Source: Candidatus Methanophagales archaeon (GTDB lineage Archaea > Halobacteriota > Syntropharchaeia > Alkanophagales > Methanospirareceae). Taken from it: 6,940 nt of DNA. Location: contig PIXU01000069.1 of the NCBI GenBank assembly GCA_003601795.1, positions 1 to 6,940 of the forward strand, written 5' to 3'. The translations under genes were made by a program, and so were the position numbers. The notes under the pieces were generated by a model. The model was given only the letters and a program-made list of their open reading frames with translations, had not been told where the DNA came from and ran no database searches. Shown piece after piece: positions 1 to 6,310 of this stretch (the first letter of the stretch is position 1; every line of letters starts with the position of its first letter).

Positions 1-237
1 ATTAAAGGAGATGTTGTGCCAGTCGTCTACATAGCCGTTCCAGGTTGCGTTTATGTCCAACGAAGAGTTCCATATTCTTGCATATTCGGTATGACCACCT
101 GTGCCGGGGCATGGGTAGGTGTAAAGCTTTTTCACGGTTATTGTTTGGTTTAGTTTTATTGTTCCATTGTGCGTGCCGAAGATGGATGGGTATGAGTTAT
201 CCGGCTTACCAGTATCGAAGATAAGTGTTTCAAAAGG
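1..237 (-). other. Start of methanogen-type C-terminal module of the surface protein (cut by window edge)
   Basis: After the PKD domain the frame reads IFDTGKPDNSYPSIFGTHNG, then a KLYTYPCPGTGGHTEYARIW block and ATWNGYVDDWHNISF. I recall this combination at or near the C-terminus of PKD-containing surface proteins of Methanosarcina and relatives, with no defined biochemical role. The sequence runs off at base 1, so any anchor such as a PGF-CTERM-like tail or a transmembrane helix cannot be seen. Confidence 0.7.
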
Positions 238-3200
238 AGAAACAGTTATTGTCTTAGAAGTAGCGTTCTTTGCCCCTTCATCGTCTCTCACAGTCAAATT
301 AACAATGTAATCCTCCACTTCCGAATAGGAATGCGTTATTATCGCTTCTGTTGTGTTCGTGATGTTTCCATCCCCAAAGTTCCACTTGTAATTGATTATG
401 TTCCCACCATCGGGGTCGTAAGAAGAAGATGCATTAAATGTTACTATTTGGTTTACAACCGGATTTACAGGTGCGTAACTAAACGATGCAACAGGCGGTT
501 GATCAGACATTAAAACAATATCAACATTCAGTGTCGTCTGACCTGCGGAAACGTCAGCAGAAGTACCGTTGCTTGCAAGACCAGCATCCGATGGCGGATA
601 TGCACTCACCTTGTAAGTTCCTGCTTGTAACCTCGTAATTGTGTAATTCCCATCAGTGCATGTATATGTATAACCATAACTTAGTCCTTCTGCGGAAATA
701 AATGCACCAGCAACCGGGATTCCAGCTTGAGTCGTTACTCTTCCCTTTATCGCACCTCCTTCCTGAAGTATGAAATCATGTACTGTTGTTTGACTCTGCA
801 CGACGGTAATAATCGAAGAATTCTCTACCAAATCTCTTTCATCTCCACAATATCCGTATGACGGCGATGCCGTGATATTGAACGTTCCGTTTGGTACTCC
901 TTCTATTATGTAATAGCCTGTTGAGTTGGTTTGGTTGCCGTTGTAATATCCATACCAGTACCAGTAATAACCTGTTGGTGGCGGGATATATATATCTATC
1001 CACGCATTTGCTATGCCTGTTCCGTTAATATCGGTAACCCTTCCTTTTACAATTCCTCCTTCGTGCAGCGTGAGATTCGCAGTTGTAGTCTCGCCAGAAG
1101 TTACGATTGCAGTTGTTGAATCCACGAGATTCGTTGAATGTTCCGATGCAATGATTGTGTATTTACCATCTTGTAGTCCTGTTATCGTGTAATATCCGTT
1201 TAAACCGGTTTCATCCCGCCCAAAACTTTCACCAGATGCAAATACTTCCACAAAAGGTGCTGCGGTTCCATTTTCATAAGTTACTTCTCCAGTTAACGTT
1301 CCACCTTCTTGTAAGATAAAATTTACGGTTGTTGTCTCGCCCAATTGGACAAACGCGGTTGTTGAGTTGTCTGCCAAGCCATACCAGGAGCCGTATGCGG
1401 TAACCACGTATTCTCCGCTTTGTAATCCCGCTATCGTGTAGTATCCGTCGTAATCGGTATAAGCCCATTCGTAAGACCCATATCCACGTGTCGGGAATGC
1501 TTCCACATCAACGTATGCAATCGGCAGACCGTTTTCATCGGTTACCCTTCCAGTGATGACTCCACCGGTTCTCAGCGTGAAGTTAATCTCGATTGTTTCA
1601 CCTTCATTGATGTCTGCTCCTACCGGATTAGAAAATAAACCGCTCCCATAGGAGCCTTCCACTGTGACGATATAAGTTCCGTTTATCAATCCTTCTATTG
1701 TGTAATATCCAGCATAATCAGTGTTTGCACTCACATAAATCGGACCTGATGTACGCACATAAGCATTTGACATACCTGCACCGTATTCATCAGTTACTCT
1801 TCCTTTTATCATTCCGCCTTCGTGTAACATAACGTTCAGCGTTGTCGTTTCTTTCTGTGTTACTTTTGCACAGGTTACGTTTACTAAATTGGTTCCCGTT
1901 TGCCCATGCGTTTCGATGCGATATGTTCCGGTTTGCAGTCCCACGATTTCGTAATAGCCACTGGAATCTGTGTAATCAGACCCCCAGCTCGGTCCACTTG
2001 CACTTACTCTTGCATTGTAAATCGACGTTCCATTTGTGTCGGTTACTCTTCCAGTTAATATTCCACCCTCTTCGAGTATTAGATTTACGGTGGTTGTCTG
2101 ACCTGCTTTTACGAAAACATCGGTTGAATTGCTTATTAAATTAGTTCCTGAAGGGGGATATGCGTAAACGTGATAAAATCCTTCTTCTAAGCCTGTTATT
2201 GTGTAATAGCCGGATGTATTGGTATATGTGGAACCCCGTGACGGACCCCATATATCCACGTATGCGTTGTATATTCCTGTTCCGTTTTCATCGGTTATTC
2301 TTCCTGTTATGGTCGCCGGAGGGTGCAAAATGAGATTGACAACAGTTGTTTCGCCCGCGGTCACGATTGCTGTTGTGGTATTACTTACCAAATTGCTTCC
2401 ATACAGTGGATATGCGGTAACCGTGTAAGTGCCGGTTTCCAATCCTGAAATCGTGTAATCGCCCGTGGCATTTGTATAAGTCCATCCGTAACCGGGACCC
2501 CGTGCCTCTACTTCCACATCTGATATCCCTGTTCCGTTTTCATAGGTTACTTTTCCAGTGATGGTTCCGCCTTCTTTTAGTATGAAGTTGTAGAAGGTGG
2601 TTTGCCCCTGTGTGACGGTTACGGTTGTGGAATTGGTTACCAAATTAGCTCCATAGGGTGGATATGCCGTGACGACGTATGTGTTGTTTGGCAGCCCTTT
2701 TATGGAGTAGTAGCCCGTGGAGTTTGTGAGATTGTACTTTAAGATTGTGTGTGTTATGTCAGTGGTTTCAACTCGTGCATTTGCTATACCAGTCCCGTTA
2801 ACGTCAGTTACTCTTCCAGCTATTATTCCGCCTTCTCTTAGTGTGAAGTTGCAGAAGGTAGTCTCGCCAACAGTGACGTAAACAGAAGCAGAATCGCCAG
2901 CAAGGTTTTCTTCAGGTGGTGGTGTAACTGTTACGGTGTAAGTTCCATTTTGCGTGACCATAAGCGAATAGTTACCAAAGGTGTCTGTGTAGTCGTAATA
3001 GACGCTGATGCCAGTTGCTGATACGAGTGCGTTAGATATTGGCGTTTCGTTTATATCCGTAACCTTACCAATGATAAATCCAGCCTTTTCAAAATCGGTG
3101 TAGTTGTAAGCTGAGGTTGTGTATGCATCATATACGTGATCAGACAAGGTGGAATCATCTATGTTGTAAACGTAAACATCCCTCAAGTGATACGAGCCAT

Positions 3201-4683
3201 TTGTCATCGTCCCGTAAATGTATCTGCCATCAAAGTTCAATTGCATTGTTTCTGGCTGATCTGCGGTAAGATAAGAAGTATCTGATGCCCAAATTATTTC
3301 TTCTCCTGCATCAGTCATTATTCTTGCATTTATGGCGTAATCTCCAGAGTTTGCGACATTCACCCCAACCTCTATCGTTAAATAGTCGTATAACCCATTT
3401 CCATCCGTATCCGTTCCATAATCGGAATAATATCCTGTTAATGCTACAGACGGTCTTTGAAAGTCGGTGTAATTGTATGCGGATGTGGTATATGCGTCAT
3501 ATCTATAATCAATTGGAGTCCCGTATTCATCGTAAAGTTCGAGGCTTAGATTGTATGTTCCGTTCGCTTTGTGGTTATAAATAGAAATGCCATCAAAATT
3601 GAGTTCCAATGTCTGGATCCCAGCATCTAAAAAAGTGTAATTGCTAATTGAAACTACCTCTGTTCCGTTTTCATCGTGTAATAAAGCATCTACGGTGTAA
3701 TTTCCCGCGGTTGTAACATTTGCTTCCGCTTCTACTGTCAAGAAAGTATACAATCCATCTCCGTCTGTGTCCGTTCCATAATCAGAGTAATTATCCGTGA
3801 ATTTTACCGTTTGTTCCCGCACCGCTATTTCTGTAACTGCTTCTCTGGTGAAATAATGAGATAATATTGTTCCAGATGCGTAGGCGATAATATAGTATGT
3901 TCCTTCCATTGAGGGTATAAATGTATTGGAGTAGATTCCATCGTTTGCTTGAGCATCTCCATGCGTTCCATCGTCAAATAATGTAATGTTAAAAACAGAA
4001 TCATCTGGTTTGTATATTTCTGCGGTAACATTCGCTCCGGTAAATGGTGCGCTTTCATTTGTAAGATTGGCTGCAACAGTCATTGGTTCGTTCAGATTAC
4101 ACCAATAATTTTCAGTTGAAAGGAAAAGCGTGAGGTTACTTATCAAATATACCATTACGCTGTAGTTTTCTCCTTCTTCTGGCACATCTATTGCTGTAAT
4201 ATTCAGTGTCCAATTTCCGGGTTCTGGACTTGGAACGGTGTAATATTCGTAAGCCAATGTGGTGTTTTTTTCATGAGTGATATTCACGTCCTCTGCTACA
4301 GACCCATAAGGTTTGTAGAGTGTTAGATTGAGATTGCTGCTGTTTGATTGCCAGCTTAAGAGAAAAGCTACATCTAAGACTGTTGGGTCAATCGCTTTCA
4401 ACTGTGAAACAGTAGTATTTTGGTAAATCCAATATATTTTTGGATACACTGGCTCTTTTTCTTCGTTGATCGATGAATCAATGGAATAACTGCTAGATCT
4501 TAGTTTAGCAGTCGTTTTTTGACCTTCGTACGGTGGTATACCAAAATAATCGAAATAAGTAGTGCTCTTTAATTTCCCACTTCCATATATTATACCACTT
4601 GTCATACTTTGAATTTCGCGGGGGGAGACCTGGACCATAACGAAAACTATTAAGATTATAGCCAAGAGATTTGTAGATAACAT
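1..4683 (-). CDS. Giant multi-repeat surface protein (CarboxypepD_reg-like repeats, PKD), C-terminus off window
   Basis: Inferred to be an extracellular, glycosylated adhesin or sheath-like protein. Reading triplets on the minus strand gives no stop from 4686 to base 1, 1561 codons if started at ATG 4683. Approximate residue order: 82-181 a PPC-like beta-sandwich; 192-295 a second sandwich with the acidic stretch DDGTHGD; 291-533 two tandem repeats containing DYGTDTDGDG or DYGTDTDGNG; 535-1393 ten carboxypeptidase-regulatory-like units; 1394-1482 a PKD domain (YKWNFGDG); 1483-1561 the start of a methanogen-type module (YTYPCPGTGGHTEY). Asn-X-Thr/Ser sequons are frequent and Cys is rare. The N-terminus is doubtful. 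ATG 4683 would give a hydrophobic start (LLAIILIVFVMVQV), but it has no Shine-Dalgarno motif, no basic n-region, and lies inside the upstream peptidase domain. Other ATGs at 4638 and 4605 also lack one. The frame may instead be the continuation of the two upstream ORFs. The coding frame is certain; function and start are not. Confidence 0.9.
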   Translation of the reverse strand, partial: MLSTNLLAIILIVFVMVQVSPREIQSMTSGIIYGSGKLKSTTYFDYFGIPPYEGQKTTAKLRSSSYSIDSSINEEKEPVYPKIYWIYQNTTVSQLKAIDPTVLDVAFLLSWQSNSSNLNLTLYKPYGSVAEDVNITHEKNTTLAYEYYTVPSPEPGNWTLNITAIDVPEEGENYSVMVYLISNLTLFLSTENYWCNLNEPMTVAANLTNESAPFTGANVTAEIYKPDDSVFNITLFDDGTHGDAQANDGIYSNTFIPSMEGTYYIIAYASGTILSHYFTREAVTEIAVREQTVKFTDNYSDYGTDTDGDGLYTFLTVEAEANVTTAGNYTVDALLHDENGTEVVSISNYTFLDAGIQTLELNFDGISIYNHKANGTYNLSLELYDEYGTPIDYRYDAYTTSAYNYTDFQRPSVALTGYYSDYGTDTDGNGLYDYLTIEVGVNVANSGDYAINARIMTDAGEEIIWASDTSYLTADQPETMQLNFDGRYIYGTMTNGSYHLRDVYVYNIDDSTLSDHVYDAYTTSAYNYTDFEKAGFIIGKVTDINETPISNALVSATGISVYYDYTDTFGNYSLMVTQNGTYTVTVTPPPEENLAGDSASVYVTVGETTFCNFTLREGGIIAGRVTDVNGTGIANARVETTDITHTILKYNLTNSTGYYSIKGLPNNTYVVTAYPPYGANLVTNSTTVTVTQGQTTFYNFILKEGGTITGKVTYENGTGISDVEVEARGPGYGWTYTNATGDYTISGLETGTYTVTAYPLYGSNLVSNTTTAIVTAGETTVVNLILHPPATITGRITDENGTGIYNAYVDIWGPSRGSTYTNTSGYYTITGLEEGFYHVYAYPPSGTNLISNSTDVFVKAGQTTTVNLILEEGGILTGRVTDTNGTSIYNARVSASGPSWGSDYTDSSGYYEIVGLQTGTYRIETHGQTGTNLVNVTCAKVTQKETTTLNVMLHEGGMIKGRVTDEYGAGMSNAYVRTSGPIYVSANTDYAGYYTIEGLINGTYIVTVEGSYGSGLFSNPVGADINEGETIEINFTLRTGGVITGRVTDENGLPIAYVDVEAFPTRGYGSYEWAYTDYDGYYTIAGLQSGEYVVTAYGSWYGLADNSTTAFVQLGETTTVNFILQEGGTLTGEVTYENGTAAPFVEVFASGESFGRDETGLNGYYTITGLQDGKYTIIASEHSTNLVDSTTAIVTSGETTTANLTLHEGGIVKGRVTDINGTGIANAWIDIYIPPPTGYYWYWYGYYNGNQTNSTGYYIIEGVPNGTFNITASPSYGYCGDERDLVENSSIITVVQSQTTVHDFILQEGGAIKGRVTTQAGIPVAGAFISAEGLSYGYTYTCTDGNYTITRLQAGTYKVSAYPPSDAGLASNGTSADVSAGQTTLNVDIVLMSDQPPVASFSYAPVNPVVNQIVTFNASSSYDPDGGNIINYKWNFGDGNITNTTEAIITHSYSEVEDYIVNLTVRDDEGAKNATSKTITVSPFETLIFDTGKPDNSYPSIFGTHNGTIKLNQTITVKKLYTYPCPGTGGHTEYARIWNSSLDINATWNGYVDDWHNISFN
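238..504 (-). other. PKD domain within the giant surface protein
   Basis: The segment begins PPVASFSYAPVNPVVNQ, has FNASSSYDPDGG, then the hallmark YKWNFGDG, THSYSEVEDYIVNLTV and ends ATSKTITVS. This is the usual length and motif order of a PKD beta-sandwich, a spacer or adhesion module in archaeal surface proteins. It follows the repeat array directly and precedes the methanogen-type module. Confidence 0.9.
505..3081 (-). repeat. Ten tandem carboxypeptidase-regulatory-like units, about 84 residues each
   Basis: Each unit follows the pattern (I/L)xGRVTDxNGTxI..A.V, then a STGYYTIxGL segment, GTYxVTAYP, a NLVxNSTT stretch, and GETTTVNxxLxEGG. This is the prealbumin-like carboxypeptidase regulatory fold common in archaeal surface proteins. 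Unit boundaries in plus coordinates, from the N-terminal side: 3081-2827, 2826-2566, 2565-2314, 2313-2062, 2061-1813, 1812-1561, 1560-1300, 1299-1054, 1053-754, 753-505. Most are 246-261 bases; the ninth is 300 because of an inserted loop. The copies are diverged, so this is an old protein-level array and not a fresh DNA tandem repeat. Confidence 0.88.
3085..3813 (-). repeat. Two tandem ~120-residue repeats with DTDGDG/N loops
   Basis: Copy 1 is about 3813-3454 and copy 2 about 3453-3085. Each starts with (N/Y)YSDYGTDTDG, continues with a GLYxxLTxE beta-rich segment and LNFDG, and ends with the shared YDAYTTSAYNYTDF. The DxDxDG-type loop resembles calcium-binding loops of thrombospondin type 3 or dockerin style, so Ca2+ binding is inferred. 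The matching DNA at 3460-3502 and 3091-3133 (the end motif) is still visibly similar, pointing to an internal duplication. I do not recognise a named family. Confidence 0.8.
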
Positions 4684-4686
4684 AGA
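4505..4686 (-). other. Overlap zone holding a second phase change (homopolymers at 4620-4625 and 4515-4520)
   Basis: Both the YiiX frame and the surface-protein frame are open here. Going from one to the other needs a net loss of one base. Six-base runs at 4620-4625 (G on plus) and 4515-4520 (T on plus) are the obvious candidates. A shift at the first gives YGPGLPREIQSM; at the second it gives YTTVRRSKTTAKLRSS. I cannot tell which peptide between them is real. The left homopolymer is close to the end of the overlap, the right one about 70 bases after the catalytic Cys codon. Confidence 0.55.
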
Positions 4687-5032
4687 CTAACTGACCACAA
4701 TGAACCCTCTTTACTTCTCCTTTATCAATTATATCATTTCTATTTATATCATTCCATTTTCCTGGAGAAAAGAGGAAATCCCAAATATTATTTTGATAGG
4801 GTGTGCCTAGTAATTCATAGGCAGCCGTAACGACTTTATCGCGTTTTTCTTTTTTATCCGATGATGATAAATAAGCATTATATCCTAAAACCGTTGTAGC
4901 ACCACGATAAGGAGCAAGACGAGGTTCAAAAGATTTAATATCTATTAGGCGTACTCCATTCACCTTATCTTTTATACACTCAGATTCAATCACTTTTCCA
5001 TTACCTACATAAATTCCTACATGTCTGAACAT
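4505..5032 (-). CDS. Permuted papain-like amidase/peptidase (YiiX/YaeF type), major part of domain
   Basis: This frame carries most of a circularly permuted NlpC/P60-like domain, a family predicted to hydrolyse amide bonds. It shows FRHVGIYVGNGKVIE with the likely catalytic His (H4), then GVRLIDIKSF, AAYELLGTPY, and VHCGQLVYVIYKSLGY with the likely nucleophile Cys (C112). Between them is an EF-hand-like loop (residues 95-106). The family's usual first strand (LKPGDLLFR) is missing here, but it sits at the end of the upstream ORF in another frame. ATG 5032 has no Shine-Dalgarno motif. The open frame continues upstream of it, through FVSLPFNWNLTGRW, to a stop just beyond 5090. So 5032 is probably not a true start. 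The last ~60 residues overlap the surface-protein frame, and the tail (rich in Trp and Tyr, ending VRRSKNDC) may be out-of-frame translation. Product call is good; gene limits are poor. Confidence 0.72.
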   Translation of the reverse strand: MFRHVGIYVGNGKVIESECIKDKVNGVRLIDIKSFEPRLAPYRGATTVLGYNAYLSSSDKKEKRDKVVTAAYELLGTPYQNNIWDFLFSPGKWNDINRNDIIDKGEVKRVHCGQLVYVIYKSLGYNLNSFRYGPGLPPRNSKYDKWYNIWKWEIKEHYLFRLFWYTTVRRSKNDC

Positions 5033-5043
5033 CCATCGCCCAG

Positions 5044-6198
5044 TTAAGTTCCAATTAAATGGGAGGGATACGAAAAAATAGGGTTCATTTCTCTAAACAG
5101 AAGATCCCCCGGTTTTAATTGAACGCCTCTGTATTCATAAACAGTTGTATTTACTGTTAATTCTTCCCAATTACATAATACACACCAGCATCCTGAATGA
5201 GTCGTGTCAATATCAATCTTAACGTGATTAGCGCCTTCTTTAATCCATTCTGGGTCAACGAGAGTTGTGAATGTGCTCCATTGCTCATTGGCACCAGATA
5301 GGATCCCCACAGGATGTCCATTAAAAGATACTTTGTCAACCTCGGGACCACATTCGGGAGCACCCTGCGTATCCACATCCCAAACATCAAGGGTGAGTGC
5401 AGCATATTCAATATCAGATGCATCTAAATCTTTTACATCAACAATAATGTCAAACTCGATTGTTTGCTTTCCTGGGGGCTCACAGGGATAATAATGATCA
5501 AGGTCTCCACCGCTGTCGGTTTTAAACACAAATTGCTTTGGATTTCCCGTGTACCACGAACTAGTTGATGCTTCTGATTCCGCTGTTGTCTTTACACTTG
5601 TTGAAGCGGTCGTTTTTATTTTTTGTGGAGCGTCAGTCATTCTATCACATGGCACATGCCTCACCTGATCCCTATCACAGGAATTACATTTTGAGCGATT
5701 TCCACGCTTTACTGCATCCTCAAACTTCGCTCCCCCTGATCCCGAAACTTCACCCCATGTCCCTTTCCATCCCTCAATCTCGCCATGCAAATTGTAAACG
5801 TGCCTGAACCCATTCTCAGCAAGAATCCTACACGCCTCTTCGCTCTCCACACCGCTATTAGAATAAACAACAATTCGCGTGCTTCTATCCAACGCGCTAA
5901 TATGCGCCTTCAACGCGGAAAGCGGCACGCACCTTGCGCCGCGGATATGTTCAGAAGAAAATTCGGTTGGCGTTCTGACATCCAATATTATGACATTCGG
6001 GTCGGTCTGAAGCATCGCTTTCGCTTCCCCCGCGGTAATATCGGCAGCATAATCGCCCGCATTTACCCCCGCTTCCGTTTCTCTTCTCTGCAAAACTACG
6101 CTTTCCGCTGATAACACGCCACTAAAAACCGAGCAAAGCATCACCGCTACGAGCAATCCCGCGATAATTTTACCCTTCGCTTTTTTCTTCATCTTCAT
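5044..6198 (-). CDS. Exported rhodanese-like protein with Cys-bearing beta-sandwich and start of a YiiX domain
   Basis: 384 codons. Residues 1-31 form a signal peptide: basic MKMKKKAKGK, hydrophobic IIAGLLVAVM, cleavage probably after VLSA; no proper lipobox. Residues 54-150 form a rhodanese-like domain (ILDVRTPTEF, HIRGA, GFRHVYNLHGEIEGW). The active-site loop reads SNSGVES where the family has Cys-x4-Arg, so S113 and E118 replace both key residues; sulfurtransferase activity is unlikely. Residues 171-184 hold a C-x2-C-x9-C cluster, followed by a Thr/Ser linker. Residues 246-350 look like a beta-sandwich ending with C-x-C-x2-C (CWCVLC). Residues 359-375 read GVQLKPGDLLFREMNPIF, the first strand of a YiiX amidase completed in the next ORF after a one-base shift. 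The start at 6198 is set by GGGTGAT five bases upstream; ATG 6192 is less well spaced. It is the only one of the three frames with a ribosome binding site. Confidence 0.88.
   Translation of the reverse strand: MKMKKKAKGKIIAGLLVAVMLCSVFSGVLSAESVVLQRRETEAGVNAGDYAADITAGEAKAMLQTDPNVIILDVRTPTEFSSEHIRGARCVPLSALKAHISALDRSTRIVVYSNSGVESEEACRILAENGFRHVYNLHGEIEGWKGTWGEVSGSGGAKFEDAVKRGNRSKCNSCDRDQVRHVPCDRMTDAPQKIKTTASTSVKTTAESEASTSSWYTGNPKQFVFKTDSGGDLDHYYPCEPPGKQTIEFDIIVDVKDLDASDIEYAALTLDVWDVDTQGAPECGPEVDKVSFNGHPVGILSGANEQWSTFTTLVDPEWIKEGANHVKIDIDTTHSGCWCVLCNWEELTVNTTVYEYRGVQLKPGDLLFREMNPIFSYPSHLIGT
5073..5078 (-). other. Probable frameshift site: six-base homopolymer splitting the YiiX domain
   Basis: The minus strand reads CCT ATT TTT TCG here. 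A one-base backward shift, or one extra T, joins LKPGDLLFREMNPIF to FVSLPFNWNLTGRW and then to MFRHVGIYVG, which restores the family order of strand, loop, catalytic His. Without it, frame one ends nine codons later at TAA 5044. The site is not a canonical -1 slippery heptamer in this frame, so an indel or sequencing error is more likely than programmed shifting. Confidence 0.75.
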
Positions 6199-6212
6199 GG
6201 GTCATCACCCAT
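6197..6212 (-). promoter_or_regulatory. Hairpin covering the ribosome binding site and start codon of the rhodanese gene
   Basis: The minus strand reads ATGGGT-GATG-ACCCAT, a perfect six-base stem with a four-base loop. The 5' arm and loop contain the GGGTGAT Shine-Dalgarno motif (6204-6210) and the 3' arm ends in the AT of the ATG start (6196-6198). A ribosome ending the leader ORF at 6205 would cover and open this stem, which would make translation of the main gene depend on the leader. Confidence 0.55.
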
Positions 6213-6255
6213 AATTCTTGTTTACGTGACTATTTGAAACTTTCGGTGTTATCAT
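6205..6255 (-). CDS. Short leader ORF, 16 codons (MITPKVSNSHVNKNYG)
   Basis: ATG 6255 is preceded by AGGGGTGAG with a four-base gap after GGTGA, a strong archaeal Shine-Dalgarno motif. The stop TGA (6205-6207) lies inside the GGGTGAT motif of the rhodanese gene, and the two starts are 57 bases apart. No homology is recognised and the peptide has no membrane or binding motif. The layout suggests a translated leader that couples to, or regulates, the downstream gene. It could also be chance, since 16 codons is short. Confidence 0.45.
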   Translation of the reverse strand: MITPKVSNSHVNKNYG

Positions 6256-6258
6256 TTT

Positions 6259-6267
6259 CTCACCCCT
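6259..6267 (-). promoter_or_regulatory. Shine-Dalgarno motif of the leader ORF
   Basis: The minus strand reads AGGGGTGAG, complementary to the archaeal 16S 3' end (anti-SD CACCUCC). It sits just before ATG 6255. It has no in-frame longer ORF to serve, which is the main evidence that the leader ORF is translated. Confidence 0.55.
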
Positions 6268-6289
6268 AAAATCTCATTGCGTAGATACC

Positions 6290-6310
6290 TATATTTAAAA
6301 GTTTATATAC
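6290..6310 (-). promoter_or_regulatory. Archaeal TATA-type promoter for the minus-strand genes
   Basis: The minus strand reads GTATATAAACTTTTAAATAT followed by AGG. Either TATATAAA or TTTAAATATA could bind TBP. With the usual spacing of about 25 bases, transcription would start near 6268-6280, just before the leader ORF's ribosome binding site. The element is close to palindromic: on the plus strand it reads AAAAGTTTATATAC, also a good TATA box, so divergent transcription is possible. Confidence 0.6.

Noticed and set aside
331..2428. Several short plus-strand and minus-strand open frames (for example 331-513, 931-1119, 1274-1468, 1842-2144, 2219-2428)
   Set aside because: All lie inside the unbroken minus-strand surface-protein frame, have odd compositions and no Shine-Dalgarno motif.
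505..3081. Periodic sequence as a CRISPR array
   Set aside because: The period is about 250 bases, the copies are diverged and the region codes for protein throughout.
3285..4076. Plus frame 3285-3584 and minus frame 3825-4076
   Set aside because: Both overlap the clear repeat and sandwich domains of the surface protein in other frames.
4624..4683. Signal peptide at the start of the surface protein (LLAIILIVFVMVQV)
   Set aside because: It arises out of frame from the amidase segment after the catalytic Cys, has no basic n-region and no ribosome binding site.
5157..6111. Plus frames 5267-5491, 5565-5807, 5785-6111 and minus frame 5157-5423
   Set aside because: They shadow the rhodanese ORF, whose translation has recognisable domains.
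6130..6135. Lipoprotein lipobox in the rhodanese signal peptide
   Set aside because: The residue before Cys22 is Leu rather than Gly, Ala or Ser, so it does not fit a lipobox.
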